The position numbers were made by a program, and so were the translations under genes. Shown here one piece after another: positions 10,597 through 22,126 of a stretch of DNA of 64,000 bases (the first letter of the stretch is position 1; every line of letters starts with the position of its first letter). The DNA comes from Raffaelea ambrosiae (Eukaryota > Ascomycota > Sordariomycetes > Ophiostomatales > Ophiostomataceae): assembly GCA_002778195.1 (NCBI GenBank), contig PCDI01000004.1, positions 1,535,566-1,599,565 of the forward strand, given 5' to 3'. The notes under the pieces were generated by a model, which had not been told where the DNA came from, searched no databases, and saw nothing but the letters and a program-made list of their open reading frames with translations.

Positions 10597-11561
10597 CAGC
10601 CGTCTGCAACAAACAGTAGCCATCCACGGGCGAATAGCAACATACGAGTAAGATACAGCTCCCTTCAGCAGCACGCAGCAACCTTCCCCGACCAACACGC
10701 CAGCCCCATGCTGAGGAAACGGAGTCCCTTGCCCAGCAGTAAACCTCTCGTAAGTAAAATAAAAATAAAATGGACAGCCAAACACCCCAAGCCGCACCAC
10801 ACGCCCAGAGGCAAGGGGGGACCGCGCAAACGCAAATCGAGGCTGACGACTGCCCATTGGCCCCAGTCCAAAGGCACCTTTCAGGAGTCGTTGTTTGCAT
10901 GTCGGGGGGGATGGGAGGAGAGCGGAAGCAGCAGAGCTTCCCTTCTCTTTGGCAGTTGCCGGATGCTGATTCGCGGTGGCTACCAATGAAAATAGTGGGT
11001 CTCGGCTGGTCAATGGCGCAAGGTTCGGTGGTGCTATGATGGCGCTGGCACTGTTCTAGCACTGTGGGCTGCGACGGCAATCAATCTGGAGCGGACGACG
11101 CCCATCACAAGGAGAGCAGCTGACGTGATTCCAGATTAGTAGAATACTTCCGCACTAACAAATACTCGGTGAAGAGCCGTTACAGCTATAATAGCACACA
11201 GGTACGCCGTGCTGTACTTCCACGTTTAGCACGGTCTCCCCCTTCAAGCAACCAGCAGGCACAGCCTGAAGGGGCCTAGCACGTTCTCTCGTTGCCTTTG
11301 CGCCAAGACACTCGCTCACCTCTGCACCCCATCTGCACTCGCAACCACCTTGTGGTTCGTCTGCCGTCTCGGCCACCCCGGCACCTCTGTGTCCGCTATC
11401 GGTTTCTGTCTTTCATTTTTCCGATAACCCCCTGCTTTGCTTGTGTCGATGGGCGCTGACGTAACAGCAATCCACCAAATGTGCATAATGCCCTTGTGCA
11501 AGCGTATGCAAGGTTGTGCGATTTTGGCATGACTGCACAAATGCACAAGCGGGTCTTGCTC

Positions 11562-12895
11562 TTAAGCTTCGTCGACACCCTCGTCGCTCTGCAGGGGACC
11601 GCGTCTTGTGCTGGTGTGGACGGCGTCTGGATTTCGGTTCCGCTGTGAATGATGCATTCCCCGACCAGATCCTGCCACATGTATCGCCATAGGCAAGCCA
11701 GAGCCAGACCTGCTCTCGTCGTTGTACTGAGCTGTACGAGCAGTCCTGCTTCTAGCTGGGGCCGTGTATCCCCCTAGCAACTTGGGTCTGTTCTGCGGCG
11801 TCTGGGGCCGTCTACGGCTCGGCCGCGTGTCAATATAAACGTCAAACGTGTTGGAACCATCAGCAGACGCAGGCGACGTGGATCTGTTCCTCAATCTCGT
11901 CCGGCTGCTGGCTCCTGCCGATGCAATGTCGCCGGACTGCGCTGACAGCGATCTAGGCGACATATTTGGAGCCGACGGCAGGAGGTCAGCTGTGCGTTGT
12001 TCCTGGCGGCCACGAGAGATCGCTGCGTTTGACTCGTTGCTGATCGGTTGGTCAGAACTGTGTACGCGAAATACAGAGTTCTGATGGGCAAACAGCAGGC
12101 TTGGGTCAGTTGCACGAATGTCCATAACGTGCACAGTGAAGGCAGTTTCCAGTATTATCCAGTGTGCACCCTTACCTTGAAAGCAGGCGATGGGATGGGC
12201 CATCTGAGCATTGTCCCTGCCGGGGACAAAAAGTTGTCCAGCTGCAATGCATCTTCCGGCCAAGCCACCAGATTGGTGGGCGGTCTCTCCCTTGAAATAT
12301 GCCTTGTCTCCTGCCTCGAAGCGGTCGACTGTGGCTCTCGCTTCTAGCGCGGGGAGCCTCCAGCCGGCGTGCCAGGTGATAAGTGCTCTTCATTTGCTGT
12401 CCAAGGTGAACGGGGCCGGCGCGGGGGCAGAGACAGCCAGCGGGGAGCCATGGAACTGTCAGAAGATGATCTGTGTAGCCCTCTTCGCGTGGCTGGCACA
12501 GCTCGACAAGGCCGGCTTGGCGGGCTCCTATCCATGCCAAGGACAATTGCATCGTCATCGTAGCCCAAGCTGGTGCTACTCAGACAGGGCTCTCCAGTTG
12601 ATGCGTCCTCTGTTCCTGAAATGGCATTGTCTCTGATATTGGCAGCAGCCAACGGCTGCGCGGCCGGGCGTATCACCAGCTCATCCCGGAAGGTTGTCTG
12701 CATGGGGCTCGGTGTCTTTGCTAGTAGTTTTTCCGCATCTTCTACTTCGACGTTCTTCTCTTCAGATCCAAGTATACGGCTGCTCTTGGTGTGAAGCCTC
12801 TTTGTTGCAGGAGCTCCCCTGAATGTCTGCCGTATTTCATACTCTCTGATTTCGTCCATCGAGACGAACAGGGTGGTAGGGTTGAGACGAATCAT
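11562..12895 (-). CDS. Uncharacterised protein, reading frame interrupted (frameshift, sequence error or unrecognised intron)
   Basis: The first segment starts at ATG 12895 (MIRLNPTTLFVSMDEIREYE) and stays open to a TAG at 12344-12346. The second segment, in another frame, is open from 12389 down to 11562 and starts with natural-looking sequence (ATVDRFEAGDKAYFKGE, then AGRCIAAGQLFVPGR). Its C-terminal half is Ser/Arg-rich and ends DEGVDEA. The two frames overlap only at 12347-12389, where one missing base or two extra bases would join them. No GT donor matching the fungal consensus is visible upstream in the first frame, so a frameshift or assembly error is more likely than splicing. A GTAAGG near 12184 could start a further intron, but the frame is open across it. 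No known domain was recognised. Confidence 0.5.
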
Positions 12896-15346
12896 GATGG
12901 CAATGGGAGGAGGGAGGATGTGCATGCTAGTGGGATGGATGCGGGATGTCTCTCGTCGGATTTAGCAAGAGGAGTTGTTGTTCATAGGAGGCTAGGAAGC
13001 CGACAAGTTTGTTGACAAGACGGCGATGTCGTCTCTGGGGCATAGAACAGCCATGCTTGTTTTCTTGCATGGAAGACAGTGGCCTTGTCGGGATAGAGAA
13101 AGAGCGAGCTGCTCTCGGTCTTTGGATGGGGCAGCTTCGGCTGGGGTGTCTCCCTCGCATGTTGAGAGACCTGGTAGGACAGGAACAATCGAGCAGCCAA
13201 AGCCTCTTTCCCGATTCGAGCACGGGCGGGCTTCTTACAGTGGCCGCCCGCTGTTTCATTGCACGCTGCGGGAGACACGAGAGAATGCCAAAACAATGAC
13301 ATCGACACATGCTTTCAACAGAACAGGTGGTTGTAAGATGCGTGACATTGGCGCGGTTCTTATGTGGCCCAAGGAAGCCCGATGTAGTTGGCCGATGGAG
13401 AAGCCAATTTCCCACGACCCGGTTCCCCACAGGTACGCCAAAGCTTGAGGCTGAAAGCCAAATAAAAGGAGAGCTCTATTGCGCGGAGACGAAGGATCAG
13501 AAAGGCCGCAGAGAAGGCCCAAGTTTCTGAAAAGGACCAGAGAGGACCAGAGGGGACCAGGGAGGCCCGGGGCTTGTTCAGAGAGGCTCAAGGCGCACCG
13601 AAGGAGCAGTGGTTGGTTAGATGCCTCGCGGGTAGAAGTAGAACAACGAGAGCTGCTGCGAGCGCAACACCGGAAACAAGAACACAGCAACAGCTGCAGG
13701 TGGGCGCACTGCGGCACGAGAACCAGTCAGAGACCGCCAAAAGCTGGGTTCATAATAAAAACAAGGCAGCCAGCCGACCGGACAGCCCTCCTGCGATGCT
13801 CATTTCGCTCTCCTGTGAAAATACGGAATTGCCCAATTTCCCTGCCCAGCCCAAAAGGGTCCGTATTGCGACCTGTTGCTTGCTGCTGATGCGACTATCT
13901 GCAAAGCCGGAATTGCCTGTCGAGCCACCGGGCTAGTTATCGAGCTGTTGGCTGGGGTGCGCGGCCAAAGACCGAGAAACCCTGAAAAAAGGACCCTGGG
14001 CTGGCAGAGCTGGCGCCGGCTCAGACAAGCACAGGAGGCTTCTGCGTTGAACGAGGCCGCACGCCCAAGCAAGTGTACTATGTCTGCGGGCCTACTCCTC
14101 CCTTCTTAGGCCAGCCACGACACTACGCGGGCAGTAAGCACCCCTTCGTGGCAGCGACCCTTCGGCGCCTGCCCTGCTCACAACCCGCCAAAACCCTCTC
14201 GGTCGCTCCTTCCTCTGCTGTCGTCCCTTTCGGTGTCAATTGGGCTGCTTCCCAAGCAGGCGTTGTCCATCGCTCCTTCCTTCCGGTTTTTGCAAATTTC
14301 ATTCGTTTTGTTTCTCTTTCCCTCGTTTTCACCCTCCTCTCTCTCTCTCTTTCTGTCTGCCTCTCCTCCTACTCTCATCTCCCTCTTCAGCTTCGCCACG
14401 TCTCGTTGCGTGCCCCTTCCTACTTCACGTGGTGCTCGCAGTGCTGCCTGCGCCCTCGTTGCATCTCACCTATTTTCCGCCACGACTGCGCGGCCTGCCC
14501 ACCCCAGCGTTTCGCCAACCAGATCTCCGGCTTCTGGCCCGGCGACGGCAATTTTTGGAAGTGTGGTATGCCTCATTCTCATTACCCCCCTCCTCTATTC
14601 TCTACCCCCCCCTTTACCGTCCCGTCTGCCGCATCCCCCTAATTTGCCTGCCTCTTATCACGAACCGTGCTGTCGTCTCTCGTTTTATTTTTCGCCGCTC
14701 TGCACGGCCAACAGGAGCCTTTGCTGACTGGCAGCCAACTCTGACACAAGCAGACCCCAAAGAGGCTTCGACTTGGACAGGTGCCCCGTTGCCACGCCAC
14801 AGCCCCGGATAGCTCCTCCAACAGCTTCGCGTCTTCTCCACGCTGGCCTCTTCTCTCGATCGTCGACTGTCGGACAACCCAGCTTTTCGTTCTCCTTGCG
14901 TTCGCTCTGCTGCATGCAACCCCCAACCTGTGGTGCATATTCGCTCGCTTCTGGCGCCTCCAGCCCGACTCAGACGACTCCTTCCGAGCTCTCGATAGGC
15001 TGACACGCCTGGACGATACCCCCAACTTCTTCTCCCCGCCTGGATTCCGGCACCACGCCCAAACTCGTGCCAACCGTTGTGTGACATCACCAACCATAAA
15101 CGACCACCAGCCTGTTATCCTGCTCGTACGGACCTGCCCGATGGAAGCTGGTGTCTTCCGTCCTTATTCCGTCCTCCTACACTTCGGTCCCTTTTACGAC
15201 ACATAAGACAGTGTGGCAAGGGCTTTCTTTCGAATGTGGGCTCTGCAAACGTCGCCCGTTCACCGCCCTATCCCATCCACCTCCACACTGTCGTGGACAC
15301 CCCAGCCACCAGTCCTCCAGCATCGACGCCCCTTGTCCCTGCCGTC
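12896..15346. other. Divergent promoter region upstream of the PDK1-type kinase
   Basis: The 2.45-kb region between two divergently oriented starts must contain both promoters. From about 14270 to 14720 the plus strand is strongly pyrimidine-rich, which in fungi commonly marks the core promoter or transcription start. Frames here are pyrimidine-tract translations and are not accepted as genes. Confidence 0.6.
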
Positions 15347-18042
15347 ATGAATGGTGATCTCAGCTTGTCCAAGGCCCTGGGAGGGCTGCGCATTGCCAAT
15401 CCCGACGATGCAGTCTCCCCGACGGCCGACACCCCCCCTCCAGCCTCACGCGATCTCTTCCCCCCCCCATCACAGTCATCCGGTGACAGGCTAGCCGATC
15501 AAGCATATCTCGCTCCCAACTCCTCAGCGTCCTTACCCCTGGATCAGCAGAGCCCGTCCCGCGGCCCCAGTCCGTTCCACGAAACGAGTGCGGCAGCCCT
15601 GTTCAAAGCTGCCCAAGCAAGTCTGGGAAACACGCCGCTCGACCGCCAGTATCAACAGCCACAGTACCCATCTCGACCACTGGACCCGGCCACGGCGTCA
15701 GCTCGGCATCTGTCCAATATCTATACCAGCTCTTCTACCGATCTGACCTCCACATCTCCATCTCCCGGGTACGCCGCCTTGCGAAACGAGCCCACTCGAT
15801 CATCTTCCTACCGAATTCCTAACCGGAGCGACTCCCGATCCAACAAACTCACAACCTACGTTTCTGCCGTGCCATCTCGAGAAACGACCCATACCGACCG
15901 CACATACAATGGGCCCCGCCAACAACTACCTATCTCGTCCGCCAGTGGAGCGTTGCCTCCCCGTCGAAGTTCCAAAGGCATGGGGGGCGGCTACGCATCC
16001 ATCCCTGGTGGTACCGGTGCCACGGCTCCGCCAGGAGCCGCTGCTGTTTCCAGCACCGCTGTAGGAGCGGGCCAGTCCCCACCATCACAGCCGAGCTCCT
16101 ACGGGGCGGAAGCTGTCTTGCCCACAAGCAGCGAGGACTGGAAAGAACGCGGGGCAGCCGTGAGTGTCAGGAAAGAGGTTGACGCAAATGGCAAGTCCGT
16201 CTTGAGGACCGTCAAGAAAGGCGTCCAAGACTTCGCCTTCGGCAAAATACTCGGCGAGGGCTCGTACAGCACCGTGTACTTGGCCACTGACCGCCAGAGC
16301 TTGAAGGAATACGCTGTCAAGGTACTTGAAAAGAAGCACATCATTAAGGAGAAAAAAGTCAAGTACGTAAACATCGAAAAGAACACGCTCAACCGCCTCA
16401 CAGAGCACCCCGGAATCGTTCGCCTATACTATACATTCCAGGACGAGGCCTCGCTTTACTACGTACTCGATCTCTGCGGCGGCGGCGAGTTGTTGGGCAT
16501 CTTGAAGCGGACAGGCACGTTCGACGTGGAGTGTTCGCGATTCTATGGAGCACAGATCTTGGACGCCATCCGGTATATGCATTCCAGGGGTGTCATCCAC
16601 CGTGATTTGAAGCCCGAGAATGTTCTGCTGGACGACAACATGCATGTCAAGATTACGGATTTTGGCACCGCCAAGCTTTTGCCAGACCCGAGGGACCCGC
16701 AGTCCGTCGAGGCCAGCAATGGCGGAATCGGCCTGAACGGCCAAGGGGCCAGCGGCCGCACGGCATCGTTTGTCGGCACAGCAGAATACGTTAGCCCCGA
16801 GCTTCTAATGGACAAGTCGGCCAGCAAAGCTAGCGACCTGTGGGCTTTTGGCTGCATAATCTACCAGCTCCTTGCGGGCAGACCGCCGTTCAAAGGCGCA
16901 TCTGAATATTTGACATTCCAAAAGATAGTCAATCTCGAATACGAGTTTCCAGCCGGCTTCCCACCTGCAGCCCGAGATCTGGTGGAGCGGTGCCTGGTGC
17001 TGGACCCGGCACGGCGGCTCACCATTGAGCACATCATGAATCACGAATTTTTTGATGGCCAGGTGATCGGGAAGGAACTATGGCGGATGAAGGCACCAAG
17101 ACTCCGGCCCTATGTGCCACAAAGTCAGGATTCCCATATGATGTCGCAGAACGGCTCGGCGCCTGCTCCCCAAGCTATATCCTCTACATCCAGAGGAAAC
17201 CCTTACGGTATATCCGGCTCGTCAAAAGCACTCAATTTAGGTGGGAGTGGAGGCGGGCTATCGCAGACAGGGCAGAAAAGCGGATCGCGTCCGTCACGGA
17301 TCATAACAGAGCTGCCGCCGCCGACACAGCTGGATCTCGACTGGTCGCCAGTTCTGACCCGGCAGAACGAGCGAATTCTCAAACTGGGCGACCTGATGGT
17401 CGTTTCAACACCGCTCCCCAACAGTCCACACAGCAAAGGCAGCGACCACAGCGACGGGCACAAGAAGCTGTCACGTTTCTTTGGCGGAAGCACGACCAAG
17501 AAGCGGCAGCGGCTAGTCATGGTGACGTCGAGTGGGCGGATCGTGTTTGCTCCTGCGGGCGGAGACGAGAAAAAAGCGAAGCAGGAAATCTCGCTTCTCG
17601 GACCTGACTGCTTTTGGAGAGCCCAGACGGATGCCAAAGGCCAAGCCATTTGGTGTGTTGACGTGGTATGTACTAGTGTAGCTATCCTGTGTTCTACCAT
17701 GATATCCATTCAAACTAACTGTGTGCAAAGGGTGGTATGCATTACACGTTCGAAGAAACGAAAGCTGCGCCGGCTACACCCGAGGCAGGACTTGCAGCGG
17801 TCGAGGAGTGGATTGAGGCGTTGGAGCGAGCGAAAGACATGGCCCTGTCTCAACACATCGGGACGTACCGAAGCGAGGAATTTGGCGACTCAGCGATGTC
17901 CAGCCCGGCCAGCACATTGGCGGCGCGGCCGACATACTCTGGCAAAGGCCAAGGCAGTGGCGACGACTCGGCCATTGCAGAGCGCAAGAGGAACCGATTC
18001 AGCAAGAGGCAGTCTAAGAACGGGCTGGGCGCTCAGTTCTAA
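15347..18042 (+). CDS. pkh1: PDK1-type AGC protein kinase (Pkh1/Ksg1 family)
   Basis: Two exons, 15347-17665 and 17731-18042, with a 65-nt intron (GTATGT...AAAG), give 876 aa. The N-terminal 290 residues are Ser/Pro-rich and disordered. The kinase domain spans about 297-570: glycine loop GEGSYSTVYLA, Lys325 in YAVKVLEKK, Asp420 in HRDLKPEN, Asp438 in DFGTAK and Ser474 in SFVGTAEYVSPELL, the PDK1-type activation-loop serine. The C-terminal part (about 665-835, completed by exon 2) resembles the PDK1 PH domain. PDK1 homologues phosphorylate the activation loops of Ypk, Sch9 and Pkc1 kinases at the plasma membrane, in sphingolipid and cell-wall signalling. ATG 15347 (MNGDLSLSKALGG) is chosen; the frame is open 90 codons further upstream, but that part looks like leader. 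Confidence 0.92.
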
Positions 18043-19229
18043 TATACGCTCAAGCGAAATGGGTGGTGACATCTTCACCAAAAGCGCTGCTGCGCACGGC
18101 GTTGCATGTATGACGGGAGGACAGCTGCTGTGGAGCATCTACTATGGCGTCCTGGCTCCCGTATCGGCTACACGGAGAGCAATATCTTTCTCTTCTGTTT
18201 TCGATTTCTTCCTATTCATCCTTTCTATTGCGACCTTGAGCGCATGAGAGTATGTGTCTTCTTGTTTCTATTTTCTAGCATATTTTGTAATTTGGCATTT
18301 GTTGATAGCGCGGCGCCGGAACATAACAAGCAGCAGCAGCAGCAGCACAACACCAACAACAACAAAAACAACAACAACAACAACATGAAATGAACACGGA
18401 CGGCGTTTGTCGAGGAGACGTCTGGTTTCTTCAGTATTTGGGCTTTTTGAACCTTGCGATGCGTAATTTCCAGTTTGTTTTCTGGGCTGTAATGAATAGT
18501 AGAATTTGGGGTCGACTTTGGATGAGTATCACGGGATATATCACATGATAGCAAGAGGATCTGTACAAGGTAGATATACTTTATCAAATATACAAGATGC
18601 ATACTGTATTATGTCACTAGTACAAGCCGTGCTTCTGATCTGCCAGTGAACTGGTAGTAATCTGCCAGCGACGCGACGAGGGAGCCGCTCTTCTCCCTGT
18701 TTTTCTGACGATGTCCTACCAACGCGAAAAAAAGCAGTCCAAGAAGTAAACCCGCCCGACGGATTCCTCCCCCATTCGGCGCCGTCTTTTTTTTTTGCGC
18801 TTTCGCCGCGCACTCTCTTGCCGCCGAGTCCCAGCCCACAAGGCCCGCCCGCTCACAGCGCCACCGTCGCTGTCGCTGTGTCGCTCCTTCCTCTCCGTGT
18901 CTCTCTAGAGAGGAGCCTGTGTCTCCACCCAGGCTTGCTGCTGACTCTTCACTTTTTTTGGCCTTGGCCCCTTTTTTCGCCATTTCTGCCTCCTCTATTT
19001 CGACGCGCTCTCCACTTTGCAACTTGGCTGGGGGACCTCGTGTGCGGTGCTGTTTCCTTTTTGGCCCGGCAAAGTACGAGTATTACATATCGAAAAGTCT
19101 CGAAGCGAAAAAAGGGAAAGAGCGACACAAGGGAGCAACGCAACGACCCAACCGGGCCCTCTCTCACTAATTTATTAGAGTTCCTCATCAGGGGTGCCCC
19201 GTCGCACACCTGCCACCCCCCCAAAAACG
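18043..19229. other. Intergenic region: kinase 3' UTR and promoter of the SWIB gene
   Basis: No coding signal. It contains a CAG/AAC microsatellite at 18330-18384 and, from 18790 to 19060, a pyrimidine-rich stretch that probably marks the core promoter of the downstream gene. Confidence 0.6.
18330..18384 (+). repeat. (CAG)n then (AAC)n microsatellite
   Basis: Five CAG triplets run into an imperfect AAC array. It lies in the presumed 3' UTR of the PDK1-type kinase gene. Confidence 0.8.
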
Positions 19230-22126
19230 ATGCAGCCAGGCTACCGTCCCTATCCACAACAGATGCCGCCGCAGCGGTCGCCCCATGGACTGGCACCCAA
19301 TGCGCGGCGTGGCGGACCAGGAGGTAAGTGAAGGAAACTAGGTTTTAAGAGGACAGAAGGGAAGACGAAAAGAAAAAAGCCAGGAAAAAAGCCCCCCCCC
19401 CCCCCCGCGGATTGGAAACGGGTCAGCCCAAAGTCCTCCCCTCCCCAAAACTTCCCGAGGCTCAGCCAACGGTTTCGTGAACGAGAAAGAACACGATATC
19501 GCGTCGTCTACTGCGTTCTTTTTTTTGTGGGGATTGGTCCAGCAAACGGACGATTAAAAGAAATCAAAATAAAAATCGAGGAAAAAAAAAAGACACAGAA
19601 AGGAAGGAACGAGGGAGAAACAAAGGGATACACAATACACACAAAAAACAGATACTATTACACAAGGAGGCGGGATCGACTTGCTGTTGTGGAAGGCGTT
19701 ACCTCATCCTTTCCTCCATTTCTTCGCTGGGCCTCGCTCGCGCCTTCTTCCTCTGGGGTTTTTTTTTTTCGGCGGACACCCCCCCCCCCCTTTGTCGTGC
19801 CAGATCGCGCTAACGCTCTTTCCCTCTTTTTTTTTGTCCTTCCCTTTCCACGCCAAGCAGGTCCGATCATGGCTACAATCGGCAGCGTAGTCGCTGGTCC
19901 TCCTCACATGGCTCCGGGTCCTCCTCCTCCTGGCATGCACCCGATGGTCGCGCATCCGCAGCAGCAACAACAACAATTGCCGCCCCATCTGCAACAACAG
20001 ATTCCTCCTCCGCACCTCCAGCACCAGCAGCAGCACCCACACCCGCACGCCGTCGCGCCTATGCCCATGGCTCCGCAGCAGATGGCTCATCACGGCGCGC
20101 CCATGGGCCATCCGGGCCACGGAGTCGTGCACCACCCGGGCGCGATGCACCATGCGCCGCCGCCGCCGCATCTGGCGCCGCACCATGGTGGCCCTCCTCC
20201 TCCTCCTCCGCATGCCCAGCACCCGCAGGCGCACCACGTGCACCACCAGCAGGCGGCCGCGCAGGCAGCCGTCGTCCAGCAGCAACAGGCGGCGGCGGCG
20301 CAGCAGCAGGCGGCGCACCACGCGATCGAGGCGGCGAAGCGGCGGAGCCGCAAGCCGACAGACAAGACGATGCCGGACGGGGTGGAAGATGTGGTGGTGG
20401 GCGACGGGGTGCAGCGGTACCGCGATTTGCGGGACTTTGAGCGGCGGCTGGACGCGACGATGACGCGCAAGCGGCTGGATATAGTGGACAGCGTGCACCG
20501 GAATATGCAAAAGGTAAGAAGAAGCAGAGAGGAGGAGAGCAAGCGAGCGGGGCCCCAAAACTGACGTGTTCACAGAGATACAAGACATTGCGCATCTGGG
20601 TCAGCAACACGGTCGAAAACCAGCTGTGGCAGGGCCCCAATGGCAACAACAACGGCACGAACGTGGACAGCTTCGACTTTTCGACGAATGCCGAGGCGTC
20701 GTACCGCGTCAAGATCGAGGGCCGGGTGCTGGACGAAGACGACGATGGCGCGGATCCCGAGACGGACCAAGACGACCAGGCCAGCGACGGCGACGCCATG
20801 GAGACGGACGGCCCGAAGAAGGACGACGGAAGCGCAACCGGCGCGCCGGCCGTGCCTCCCCAGCCGAAATACCACTTTACGCAGTTCTTCCGCTCCATGT
20901 CGGTCGAGTACATCACCAAGAAGTCGGCCGCTGCACGGAACGGCGCGGCGGCCACGGCCAACGGCACGGCGACGGGTCCCAAGCCGGTGGAGTGGAAGCG
21001 CCCCGACCGGCCGCCCAATGCGCCGCAGCCCGGCATGCCGCCACCGCCCGCTGTGCCGGAATTCGACGAGCTCACGTTCAAGCGCCCCGGCGACGAGGAC
21101 GCCCACGTTGTCATCAACCTGTTCCGCCTCGAGGAGCCGGAGCGGTTCGAGCTCGACGACGCGCTGGCCGACATTGTCGATCTCAAGGAGGCCACGCGTG
21201 CCGAGGCGGTCATGGGTCTGTTTGAGTACATTCGGCTGCAGGGGCTGCAGGAGGATGAGGAGAAGCGCAACTTCCGCAGCGACGATCTCCTTCGCAAGGT
21301 AAGCTTCTCTCCCCGCTTCACTCGTTTCTCTTTTCTTTCCTCGCTTCGCTCGTTTCCCTTTTGTTCGGCCCTTGCTTCACTCGTTCTTCTTTTCTTTCCT
21401 CGCTTCGCTCGTTCTTCTTTTCTCGGTCCTTGCTTCACCCGCTTCCCTGTTTCTCTTTCTTTTCTTTCCTCGCCTCACCCGCTTCGCTCGGTCGAAATAC
21501 TAACTTTTCAGCTCATCAACAACGACATTGGCTACATTCCCATGCTCAACGACTACGTCAACGCCCACATCCGCCCTCTCCCCCCCGTCCAGCTTCCCTA
21601 CACGATCCGCGTCGACCAAGAGTTCCACACCAACAACCCCCAGCCCACGGTCTACGATATCCGCGTGGCCATCGACGACCCCCTCCGCGCTCAGCTGCGC
21701 CCCTTTGTCCAGAGCCCGGCCTATGCCCACCTCCTCCGCGACGTGGCCTCCCTCGACGAGCAGCTGGCGCTCCTCATCCAGGCCATCAGCCTCTCCAAGA
21801 GCAAGCACGAGTTCCTGACGGCCCTCGCCAAGGATCCGGCCCAGTTTGTGCGCCAGTGGCTCAGCTCGCAGAAGCGCGACCTGGACATCATCATGGGCGA
21901 GTCGGCCCGCAGCGTGGGCGGCGGTGCTGCTCTCAGCAATACCTACTTCACGGGCCACCAGAACGGTGCGTCCACCAACGGCCACGGCCTGGGGATGGGC
22001 AGCGGCAGCGACGTCGTGTCGTGGCGGGGCAGCGGCGGCCAGAACAACATCTGGGCCTCGCAAAATGCGCGTGAGAGCGTCAACCTGCTGTTGGCGAAGC
22101 AGCCTCTGATTCCCCGCGGACCGTAG
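19230..22126 (+). CDS. snf12: SWI/SNF-family chromatin-remodelling subunit with SWIB domain (Snf12/Rsc6, BAF60 type)
   Basis: Four exons: 19230-19323, 19861-20513, 20576-21298 and 21512-22126, giving 694 aa; the introns are 537, 62 and 213 nt and the phases agree. The first exon encodes MQPGYRPYPQQMPPQ and joins GPIMATIGSVV. Residues 1-195 are Pro/His/Gln-rich. The conserved BAF60 core follows: KTMPDGVEDVVVGDGVQRY, LRDFERRLDATMTRKRLDI, then YKTLRIWVSNT. The segment FTQFFRSMSVEY leads to the SWIB domain at about 430-510 (FELDDALADIVDLKEATRA, VMGLFEYIRLQGLQ, DDLLRKLINNDIGYI). The C-terminal helical part ends in a Gly/Asn-rich tail. The product is expected to be a core subunit of the nuclear SWI/SNF and/or RSC remodeller. 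Which of the two complexes it serves cannot be decided here. Confidence 0.9.
19392..19406 (+). repeat. C15 homopolymer in intron 1
   Basis: Fifteen consecutive C inside the 537-nt first intron of the SWIB gene. Confidence 0.8.
21299..21511 (+). repeat. Intron 3 of the SWIB gene, built of pyrimidine-rich tandem repeats
   Basis: The intron runs from GTAAGC to TTTTCAG with an ATACTAAC branch site. Its body is roughly three degenerate copies of a 60-70-bp unit containing GCTTCACTCG, TCTTTTCTTTCC and TCGCTTCGCTCG. Its length of 213 nt is a multiple of three, and the frame stays open across it. Confidence 0.8.

Larger units (their letters stand above)
9159..11561. other. Intergenic region with microsatellites and a small inverted repeat
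   Basis: About 2.4 kb holding the leader of the 8205-9158 gene and sequence downstream of the next one. It contains a (GGT)n tract at about 9231-9258, a mixed TG/CG tract at about 9343-9385, long purine-rich stretches from 9650 to 10200, a stem-loop at 10229-10248 and a 27-bp repeat at 10534. Open frames here (for example 10489-10989) are low-complexity and unsupported. Confidence 0.6.

Noticed and set aside
10489..10989. 166-codon plus-strand frame
   Set aside because: Its start overlaps a 27-bp repeat; no domain or conserved pattern.
14073..14642. 189-codon plus-strand frame upstream of the kinase
   Set aside because: Pyrimidine-rich promoter sequence; the composition follows the CT bias.
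20059..21438. 459-codon minus-strand frame antisense to the SWIB gene
   Set aside because: Shadow frame spanning the SWIB exons and the repeat-built intron.
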